A stretch of 64,000 bases of DNA, taken from NCBI GenBank assembly GCA_903924465.1, contig CAIYBN010000142.1, positions 1 through 64,000 on the forward strand, read 5' to 3'. Shown one piece after another: positions 8,507 to 15,203 of this stretch (positions are counted from its first letter, which is position 1; the number at the start of each line of letters is the position of its first letter). Below the pieces are notes generated by a model. That model was not told the DNA's origin. It did no database searches and worked only from the letters and a program-made list of their open reading frames with translations. This DNA comes from an uncultured Myxococcales bacterium (lineage in GTDB: Bacteria > Myxococcota_A > UBA9042). Made by a program: the position numbers and the translations under genes.

Positions 8507-9802
8507 ATGCCGTGTCGCCTTGCCATCGTCCTCTGCGTCCTGACCACCACCGGCTGCTTCGGCTACGGCGACGTCGGCGCGCCATGCACCAAACGCAGCG
8601 ATTGTCGCGGCGAGTTGGTTTGCCAAGGCAACCAGTGCAGCAACCCGGAAGGCTGCCGCACGCGCCACGAATGCGTCGTCGACGGCTTGTGCACCGCCTG
8701 GGGCCAGCACTGCGTGGCGGAAACGGACCGCGATTGCGAATCGTCCAAGGTGTGCGGCGAACACGGCTTGTGCACCGCCGCGCGCTTAGCATGCAAAGCC
8801 AAGGACGACGCCGACTGCAGCAAGTCGCTCGGCTGCCGCGACAACGGCCAATGCCGTGCCGACATGGGGCTTTGCACGTTTGGCGGCCACGCGACCGAAG
8901 CCAACGGCCTGGTCCACTGCGGCAACCAATGCCTGGTCTACGGCCGCTGCACCATAGACAAGCTCGGCCACTGCATCGCCGGCAAGGACGACTGCCCGCC
9001 GTCGTACGCGTGCAGCCACGAGGGCTTGTGCAGCTTGGACACCGACACCTGCCGCGCCTTGAGCGACGCCGACTGCCGCCAAGCCGCGGTTTGCAAGGAC
9101 GGCGGCGCGTGCCGGGCGTTGAACGGCGTGTGCGTCACCACCGGCGACGTGTGGTGCAGCAACCAGCCGCAATGCCTGAACGAGGGCCTGTGCACCGAGG
9201 TCAAAGGGGTGTGCCGCGCCGTCTCCGAGCGCGACTGCCAGGGCACGCCGCTTTGCCACCAGTTCGGCCGCTGCACGGCGATCGGCGGCCAATGCGTCGT
9301 CGGCGACCACCTCGACTGCGAGCGCTCGGTGGACTGCCGGATCGACGGCCGCTGCGTCTCGCAGGGCGGCAAGTGCATCGTGGGGCGCGACAGCGACTGC
9401 GAGAAATCGACGCACTGCAAAACCTGGGGATTCTGCAGCGTCATCGGCGACCGGTGCCTGGCCAAGGAGAAGAAAGACTGCGTGGGCAACGACTCGTGCG
9501 CCGCGGAAGGCCGCTGCACGCCGCGCAACGGCTGGTGCGTGGTGGCCAGCAGCGCAGATTGCCGCCGGTCGGAGCAGTGCGAAAAGGAAGGCGCGTGCTC
9601 GGTGCGGGAGACGGTGCTCGACACGGTCGGTCACGCGTTCAAAGCCGCGCTGGACCCCAGCGTGCGGATGGACTTGAGCTGCGGCGCGATGAAGGACAAG
9701 GACTGCAAGAAGGCGCGGGCATGCGTGGTCGAGGACCGGTGCGCGGCGGAAGGCGGGGTCTGCGTGCGGATGGCCGAGGACGGGACGGGGACGGGGAAGT
9801 GA
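8507..9802 (+). CDS. Cysteine-rich tandem-repeat lipoprotein
   Basis: Probable surface protein of 431 residues with a signal ending in TTTGC (Cys17). The mature part is built almost wholly from about ten short repeats of roughly 38 residues. Each has the pattern C...G.C......C......DC..S..C...G.C, for example DSDCEKSTHCKTWGFC and SADCRRSEQCEKEGAC. The regular, even cysteine spacing suggests a chain of small disulfide knots outside the cytoplasm. It differs from the CNDGNACT repeats found elsewhere in the window. No enzymatic motif is seen, and I do not recognise a named family. It is a single-gene unit between divergent and convergent neighbours. Function unknown; a structural or adhesive role is a guess from composition. 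Confidence 0.75.
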   Translation: MPCRLAIVLCVLTTTGCFGYGDVGAPCTKRSDCRGELVCQGNQCSNPEGCRTRHECVVDGLCTAWGQHCVAETDRDCESSKVCGEHGLCTAARLACKAKDDADCSKSLGCRDNGQCRADMGLCTFGGHATEANGLVHCGNQCLVYGRCTIDKLGHCIAGKDDCPPSYACSHEGLCSLDTDTCRALSDADCRQAAVCKDGGACRALNGVCVTTGDVWCSNQPQCLNEGLCTEVKGVCRAVSERDCQGTPLCHQFGRCTAIGGQCVVGDHLDCERSVDCRIDGRCVSQGGKCIVGRDSDCEKSTHCKTWGFCSVIGDRCLAKEKKDCVGNDSCAAEGRCTPRNGWCVVASSADCRRSEQCEKEGACSVRETVLDTVGHAFKAALDPSVRMDLSCGAMKDKDCKKARACVVEDRCAAEGGVCVRMAEDGTGTGK

Positions 9803-9841
9803 TGGGATTGGCGTTCGGGACGCTCACGTCTGACCCAGCGC

Positions 9842-11059
9842 CTACTCCGCAAACATCCGCACGCCCGTCACCAGCCGGCCCATCAGCCGCAGCAGCGTGT
9901 CGTGGTCCGGATGGCGGGCAATCAGCACGCCGTCGCTGAGCAGCGTCTGGCGCCAATCGCGACGCGGCGCGCCAATCGGCAGCAATTCCTCGACAACCAA
10001 CGCCGCGCCAAGTTCCTGCTTCACTTCCTGCAGGCCCTCGATCCGCGTGATGCGCCCCTGACCCTGCGCGCGCTTGAAGACCGCGGCCACGTGGTAGCGT
10101 CGCTGCGGTGTTTGCTCAAACGTGTGCCAGCAAACCGCGCGAGCCCATTCGCGATAGACGTTGAAATCATTTGCATAATTCATCTGGTCGACCAGCCGAC
10201 CGCCCGGCGCTCGCGCGGCAATTTCGCCAAAAACGACTTCGCCGTTCGGCTTGCGGAACCACTCCATGTGGGTAAAACCGGTGCCCATGCCCATCGCGCG
10301 CAGCACGTCGCGGCCAAATTTCACAGCGTCCGCCATCTGCGGAACATGCGGATCGCGCAGGACAATCTGCGCCGGGCTAATCCATTCCTGCGTCCGCGAT
10401 TGCAGCGGATTCGGGTGATATTGCGCAATCGACTCGAACGCCGGCGTCCCGTCGATGCACACGGTATCAAAGGTGAACTCATCGCCCTCGATGAACTCTT
10501 CAGCAATCATCTCCGGCAAGTGCTTGATGCGAGGCAGGATTTCCTGCACATCCGCGTCGCAGCTCAGCTTGAACGTGTCACGCGTGCCGGCGCCGTCGAT
10601 CGGCTTGATGATGAGCGGAAAACCGATGTAGCTGACCGCCTGCAGCAGGTCCGGCAGCGACGACATCCGGTAATGCTTGGGCACGCGCAGCCCGGCCTTG
10701 GCCAGCCGCGCCTTCATGCGGTCCTTGTCGCGAAAATCCCGCGCGTCCTCCGGGCTCAAGCCGGGCACGCCGAGTTCAGCGCGCAAACGCGCCGCGAGTT
10801 CCACGCCGATTTCCCACAGACATTCAATGCGATCCGGCTGCAACCGCCGCAGCGCCGACATCGCGTGGCGCACAACGCTCTCCTCGTCGCTCAGGCTCGG
10901 CACCCAGATGTAGTCCGTCAGCCAGCGCTTGGTCTCCGCCGGGATCTGCTCCAGCGGCAAATCGCCCAGGCCGTAGACTTGCGCGCCAACTTCCGCCAAG
11001 CCACGCGTGAAACGCGGCATTTCGTATGGGAAATGTGGAGAAATAAAGACAACTTTCAT
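9842..11059 (-). CDS. ATP-grasp ligase, paralogue 1
   Basis: Cytoplasmic ATP-dependent carboxylate-amine ligase of 405 residues; substrate unknown. An N-terminal Rossmann-like preATP-grasp domain (MKVVFISPHFPYE, residues 1-100) is followed by the ATP-grasp fold. The ATP lysine is in FPLIIKPIDGAGTRDT, the purine-clamp stretch is MIAEEFIEGDEFTFDT, and the metal site is VVFGEIAARAPGG. In the last motif the Asn of the common E-x-N pattern is replaced by Ala, as in some L-amino-acid ligases. It lies nine bases downstream of a clear paralogue, and its GAGGAT ribosome-binding site overlaps that gene's stop, so the two are co-translated. The cluster with an S51-like protein and an esterase suggests peptide or small-metabolite ligation. 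Confidence 0.85.
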   Translation of the reverse strand: MKVVFISPHFPYEMPRFTRGLAEVGAQVYGLGDLPLEQIPAETKRWLTDYIWVPSLSDEESVVRHAMSALRRLQPDRIECLWEIGVELAARLRAELGVPGLSPEDARDFRDKDRMKARLAKAGLRVPKHYRMSSLPDLLQAVSYIGFPLIIKPIDGAGTRDTFKLSCDADVQEILPRIKHLPEMIAEEFIEGDEFTFDTVCIDGTPAFESIAQYHPNPLQSRTQEWISPAQIVLRDPHVPQMADAVKFGRDVLRAMGMGTGFTHMEWFRKPNGEVVFGEIAARAPGGRLVDQMNYANDFNVYREWARAVCWHTFEQTPQRRYHVAAVFKRAQGQGRITRIEGLQEVKQELGAALVVEELLPIGAPRRDWRQTLLSDGVLIARHPDHDTLLRLMGRLVTGVRMFAE

Positions 11060-11068
11060 CTGCGATCC

Positions 11069-12289
11069 TCAGCGTGCCAACACCCGCAACGTGCGCCCCA
11101 CGTACTCGAGCATTTCCCGCAGCGTGTCATAGTCGGGGTGCCGCATCCGCACCCAAGCGTTGGCCATGTAGCCCGCCTCGACCGGCTGTGTGCGTGTGCC
11201 CGTCGGCGGCAGGTACGCGTCGATCACCCACTGGCCCAACTGTTTTTGCAGCATGTCTGCGCCTTCATAGCCGATGATGTGGCCATCCCGTTCGGGACGC
11301 AGCGCGATCAATCCCGCGGAATACTGGCGGCTCGGCTTGTCGAACACCCGGCCATGGCTGATCGCCGCCGCCCACTCGCGGTACAGGTCGATGCCATTGG
11401 CCGCGCTGTACAAATCCCACGTGCAGACACCCGGCGGGCGCGCGCCAATTTCGCCGAATTTCAGGCCTTTTGGCCCAAAGAACCACTCCATGTGCGTCGC
11501 CGTCGTGCCCAGCCCCATCGCCGTGATCACGTCCTTGCCCATCTGCTTCACTTCGTTGTAGCCCGGCGCGCTCATCCGATTCGTCGTGATGATGTACGGC
11601 GAGACCGCGCGCGTGCGCATCGCATCCAACACGTTGGGATAATAGTGGGAAATGAAGTCGTGCTGCACCACGCCGTCGATCGTCAGGGTGTCGTAGAAGC
11701 CTTCATGACCTTCGATGAACTCCTCCATCGCGACCGAACCGCCACGATTGAGTTGCATGGTTTTCGCCGCGCCAGGCAGATCACCCGGTCCGTCGACCTT
11801 GATCGTGTCCTGCGCGCCCGCGCCCGCACGTGGTTTGAGGATGATCGGATAGCCGATACGTGCAGCAAATTCAAGCACTTCCGCGGCAGTCGACGCAGCT
11901 CCAGACGCGGCCGTCGCGATGCCTTTCTCGCGCAGAAAGTCCTTCATCGTCGGTTTGTCGCGGCACAAAATCGCCTGTTGCACCGTGAGGCCAGGAATTC
12001 CCGTGCGTTCGCGCACCCTTGCCGCCGTGAGGATGTGCGCTTCGACCGTCGTTTCCAACCGGTCCACCCAGCCGCGCGCTTGGATTCTGCGCACCGCGTG
12101 CAGCATGGCGTCATCGTCGCACACGGATGGCACTTGTTCGTAAGCACCTAACCAGGAACGCAATTCGCTGTCGAGATGCTGCGGCGCAGCTTCACCGATG
12201 CCCGTGACGAAGGCGCCGACGGACTTGAGCGCACGGGCGAATTGCCGCTGATTGGCAGGAAAATGTGGCGCGACGAGAATGACATGCAT
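11069..12289 (-). CDS. ATP-grasp ligase, paralogue 2
   Basis: A 406-residue paralogue of the adjacent ATP-grasp gene, colinear over its whole length (start MHVILVAPHFPANQRQFARAL, compare MKVVFISPHFPYEMPRFTRGL). Key motifs are YPIILKPRAGAGAQDT, AMEEFIEGHEGFYDT, ATHMEWFFGPKGLKFGEIGARPPG. The E-I-G-A-R metal motif again lacks Asn. Retention of two diverged copies suggests two successive ligations, or a heterodimer, on related substrates. GGAG lies six bases before the ATG. The gene is first in its operon and faces the S51-like gene across 113 bases. ATP-grasp membership is firm; reaction and substrates are unknown. Confidence 0.85.
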   Translation of the reverse strand: MHVILVAPHFPANQRQFARALKSVGAFVTGIGEAAPQHLDSELRSWLGAYEQVPSVCDDDAMLHAVRRIQARGWVDRLETTVEAHILTAARVRERTGIPGLTVQQAILCRDKPTMKDFLREKGIATAASGAASTAAEVLEFAARIGYPIILKPRAGAGAQDTIKVDGPGDLPGAAKTMQLNRGGSVAMEEFIEGHEGFYDTLTIDGVVQHDFISHYYPNVLDAMRTRAVSPYIITTNRMSAPGYNEVKQMGKDVITAMGLGTTATHMEWFFGPKGLKFGEIGARPPGVCTWDLYSAANGIDLYREWAAAISHGRVFDKPSRQYSAGLIALRPERDGHIIGYEGADMLQKQLGQWVIDAYLPPTGTRTQPVEAGYMANAWVRMRHPDYDTLREMLEYVGRTLRVLAR

Positions 12290-12402
12290 GTGAACTCCGC
12301 AAAGACGAGGTGCCCTCCGGCGCTGAGTCTGGCACAGTCTCGCGCGGCGGCCAAAGAACGCACAGGTCGGCGACGCGGGCGCGACGGGCGTTGAGGAGAA
12401 GC
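12290..12402. promoter_or_regulatory. Divergent promoter region between the ATP-grasp pair and the S51/esterase pair
   Basis: The 113 bases between two divergent start codons must carry both promoters. I see ribosome-binding sites at both ends (GGAG for the minus gene, GAGGAGAA for the plus gene) but no convincing sigma-70 boxes or long palindrome. The shared intergenic region makes co-regulation of all four genes plausible. Confidence 0.4.
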
Positions 12403-13338
12403 ATGCACAGAGTCGTGATTTTGGGACCGCAAAGGCACGTCGTGACCGTCACGGAAGAATTGAATTTACTTGGACTTTCCGGGAGAATCGCGACCATCAC
12501 CGCGGGCTGGCAGGAGCGCGAAGCCGAGGACGACGAACTGTCGGTCGCGCTGGGCAATCGCTGCGTGAATCTGCGCCTGCACGCGCGGACCGATGATGTC
12601 TTTGCCCAAGATCGCCCGTTATTCTCAGCGCATCGCCACCGTCAGGACAAGCTGCGCCAGTTGCAGGACATCTACCGGATGCGCCTGGATCACCTGATGG
12701 CCGCGGCCTCGGTGCTGATGGCACGCCAAGGCTCGCCCGAGCTGCTTGAGCCGGAACGCGAAGATACGATTGAACAATTGCGTTCGCTGGACGCACACCA
12801 TTTGCGGCGGATTCGCGACGTCCATGAAGCATTTGAGACGCAGGAATTGCCGGGCGAACGGCGCGCGTTGGCGCAACATCGCGCAGAAGTTCAAGGAATT
12901 CTGGATGAATGCGACGCGGTGGCGATCGCCGGTGGCCACGTCTCGACCTTGATCGGCCGGATGCGCCTGATGGACGTGGCGAGCGGCATGACGGCCAAGC
13001 CGATTTTGGCGTGGTCGGCGGGCGCGATGGTGCTGACGGACCGCATCATCCTGTTTCACGATCGCCCGCCGGAAGGCGCCGGCAACCCGGAAGTGCTGGA
13101 CGTCGGTCTCGGTCTGGCACCCGGCGTCGTGGCTCTGCCGCACGCGACATCGCGTCTGAAGTTGGAGGATGAAGTGCGGATGGCGCTGTTCTCTCGCCGT
13201 TTTGCACCCGCCGACTGCATCTGTCTCGACCCCGGCAACCGCGGCCGTTTGGACGGTCGCAGCTGGCAGTTCACCGATGGCACACGCTGCATTCGCCGCG
13301 ACGGCCGCGCTGTTCCCGCCAGTCCGGAGGTCGCATGA
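12403..13338 (+). CDS. S51/dipeptidase-E-like (type 1 glutamine amidotransferase fold) protein
   Basis: A 311-residue protein with the serine nucleophile elbow of peptidase family S51 (dipeptidase E, cyanophycinase): LAWSAGAMVL with Ser205, an upstream AIAGGHVSTL loop, and GLGLAPGVVALPHATSRL with a candidate catalytic His247. These point to a peptidase or isopeptidase on small or unusual peptides. Between the first strand (MHRVVILGP) and the AGG loop there are about 120 extra residues, largely helical and rich in Arg, His, Glu and Leu, so the architecture is not that of plain PepE. The ATG follows GAGGAGAA; an in-frame ATG at 12310 would add an Arg-rich tail and is unlikely. It overlaps the esterase gene by four bases. 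Confidence 0.7.
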   Translation: MHRVVILGPQRHVVTVTEELNLLGLSGRIATITAGWQEREAEDDELSVALGNRCVNLRLHARTDDVFAQDRPLFSAHRHRQDKLRQLQDIYRMRLDHLMAAASVLMARQGSPELLEPEREDTIEQLRSLDAHHLRRIRDVHEAFETQELPGERRALAQHRAEVQGILDECDAVAIAGGHVSTLIGRMRLMDVASGMTAKPILAWSAGAMVLTDRIILFHDRPPEGAGNPEVLDVGLGLAPGVVALPHATSRLKLEDEVRMALFSRRFAPADCICLDPGNRGRLDGRSWQFTDGTRCIRRDGRAVPASPEVA

Positions 13339-14471
13339 TTCCGGCCATTCACAAGCTGGCGCGGCAGGCGGGACTCGACAGCCGGGCGATCGACACGTTC
13401 CTGACCAGCCACCGCTTTCCGCTCATCGAAGGACTGCAGGTGACATTTGTCTGGCGCGGTGTCGCGGACGCGGTGCATTTGCGCCACTGGGTCTTTGGCT
13501 TGGCGAGCGCGCAGCGTTTTCACCGGCTGGCGCACTCGGATCTCTGGCACTTGACCATCGATCTGCCGCGCGGCTCGCGCTTCGAGTACAAGTTCGATGT
13601 CGTCCGCAACGGCCACAGCCAATGGATCCGCGATCCGCTGAACCCGAACATCGCCCACGATCCCTTTGGCGCCAATTCCGTGTGTCAGGCCGAAGGGTAC
13701 GAAGTGCCGGACTGGTGCCAGCACGATCCGGATGCCCGGCAAGGCTCACTGCACGAGCTGATTCTGAACAACACCGCGTTTGGCGGGCCGCGGCCGCTGA
13801 CCGTGTACCTGCCGGCGCGCTACCGTGAAACGCGGCGCTATCCGCTGCTGATTGTTCACGATGGCGGCGATTATCTGCGCTACGCCCGGCTGAAGACCGT
13901 GCTGGACAACCTCATTCACCGGCTGGAGGTTGCGCCGCTGATCGTCGCCTTGACGCATCCCAAGAACCGCATGGACGAATACCCGAATGACCCGCACCAC
14001 GCGGCGTACATCGTCGAGCAAGTGCTACCGTTCATGGAGCGCAACTATCCGGTTTTCGGCACGCCAGCGCAGCGATGCCTGATGGGTGCGAGTTTTGGCG
14101 GCGTGGCGAGTCTCTCGACGGCGTGGCGCTATCCCGGCGTCTTCGGCAAATTGCTGTTGCAAAGCGGCTCGTTCGCGTTCACCGACATCGGCGAGAACAA
14201 GCGCGGCCCGGCTTTTGACCGCGTCGTCGAGTTCGTCAACGCGTTTCGTGAAAATCCCGGGCGGCCCGCGGAGAAAGTCTACATGTCCTGTGGCACGTAC
14301 GAGTCGCTGATTTACGAAAACCGCTCGATGGTGCCGTTCCTGCAATCGCACGGCCTGGAAGTGCGGTACGACGAAGCGCGCGACGGCCACAATTGGGAAA
14401 ACTGGCGCGACCGGCAGCAATCCGCGCTGTCCTGGCTGTTCCCAGGCCCGCTCTGGTTCGTCTACGAGTGA
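13335..14471 (+). CDS. Enterochelin-esterase-like alpha/beta hydrolase
   Basis: Putative cytoplasmic esterase or hydrolase of 378 residues (no signal peptide). Residues 30-125 form a beta-rich CBM48/E-set-like domain (WHLTIDLPRGSRFEYKFDV, DPLNPNIAHDPFGANS), as in Fes. The alpha/beta hydrolase follows: YPLLIVHDGGDYLRY, then the nucleophile elbow GASFGG with Ser253, and the C-terminal DGHNWENW with His352. The Fes/D family cleaves ester or amide bonds in siderophore-like or peptide metabolites. ATGA overlap with the S51-like gene indicates translational coupling, and it stands 102 bases before the TetR gene. In this context it may trim or release the product of the ATP-grasp enzymes, which is inference. 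Confidence 0.82.
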   Translation: MIPAIHKLARQAGLDSRAIDTFLTSHRFPLIEGLQVTFVWRGVADAVHLRHWVFGLASAQRFHRLAHSDLWHLTIDLPRGSRFEYKFDVVRNGHSQWIRDPLNPNIAHDPFGANSVCQAEGYEVPDWCQHDPDARQGSLHELILNNTAFGGPRPLTVYLPARYRETRRYPLLIVHDGGDYLRYARLKTVLDNLIHRLEVAPLIVALTHPKNRMDEYPNDPHHAAYIVEQVLPFMERNYPVFGTPAQRCLMGASFGGVASLSTAWRYPGVFGKLLLQSGSFAFTDIGENKRGPAFDRVVEFVNAFRENPGRPAEKVYMSCGTYESLIYENRSMVPFLQSHGLEVRYDEARDGHNWENWRDRQQSALSWLFPGPLWFVYE

Positions 14472-14520
14472 CAAACTTTTCGCGAAACCAGGCCGCGATG
14501 CCGACTTTTTGAATTCGCTG

Positions 14521-14549
14521 TTGACGCGACTTGGGCGATCGCCTAAACC
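14521..14549 (+). promoter_or_regulatory. Candidate TetR-gene promoter with palindromic operator in its spacer
   Basis: TTGACG (14521-14526) and TAAACC (14544-14549) are 17 bases apart. The spacer contains the perfect palindrome GGCGATCGCC (14534-14543), which extends to TTGGGCGATCGCCTAA (14531-14546) with one mismatched pair. TetR repressors commonly bind such palindromes over their own promoter. The ATG of the TetR gene is at 14574. Confidence 0.45.
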
Positions 14550-14573
14550 GAGTGCCCAAGAGGGCCCACTGCG

Positions 14574-15203
14574 ATGCAACCAGATCGGACAAAAGCCAGG
14601 ATTCTTGCCGCCACCGACGCACTGTTCGGGGAACGCGGTTTTGACGCCACGTCGACGCGCGACATCGCTGAGCGTTCGGGCGTGAACAAAGCTTTGATTC
14701 ATTATCACTTTCACGCCAAGGAAGATCTGCTCGGCGTCCTGCTCGACGGCTACTACGAGCGACTCACCGTGAAATTGCTGACCGCCTTCGGTCAGCGCCC
14801 GACGCTGGTGGAGCAGGTCGAAGACGTCCTCGACGCCTACGCCGACTTCCTCGCCCAGAATCGCACGTTCTGCAGCATCGTTCAGCGCGAAGTCGCCAGC
14901 GGCCGCCATGTGGACCGCATCGTGCAAGGTACGCTTCCGGTTTTCCAACTCGCGACCACGTGGTTTGCCGAGCTGACGCCCAACGCCGTGACCGCGCAGG
15001 AATTGCTCCACGTGCTGACGAGTGTCTACGGCATGGTCGTCACGTACTTCACATACGGTCGCGTGCTGCATCAGCTCAGTGGCGTCGATCCGTTTACCGA
15101 CGAGGCGCTGGAAGCGCGCAAGCTGCACGTCCGTCGCATGGTCCGGCTCCTGTTCGTGGAACTCGAAAGCCGGATGAGCACGGACGCAGGAGCCCTGTCA
15201 TGA
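14574..15203 (+). CDS. TetR/AcrR family transcriptional regulator
   Basis: A 209-residue dimeric DNA-binding repressor. The N-terminal helix-turn-helix is typical: ILAATDALFGERGFDATST, then RDIAERSGVNKALIHYHF, then KEDLL (residues 10-55). The C-terminal ligand-binding and dimerisation part (60-205) is helical and divergent. Its stop overlaps the start of the glycyl radical enzyme gene (ATGA), so it almost certainly belongs to the same transcript and probably controls that enzyme in response to a substrate or product. A palindrome over the likely promoter at 14521-14549 suggests autoregulation. The ligand cannot be read from the sequence. Confidence 0.9.
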   Translation: MQPDRTKARILAATDALFGERGFDATSTRDIAERSGVNKALIHYHFHAKEDLLGVLLDGYYERLTVKLLTAFGQRPTLVEQVEDVLDAYADFLAQNRTFCSIVQREVASGRHVDRIVQGTLPVFQLATTWFAELTPNAVTAQELLHVLTSVYGMVVTYFTYGRVLHQLSGVDPFTDEALEARKLHVRRMVRLLFVELESRMSTDAGALS

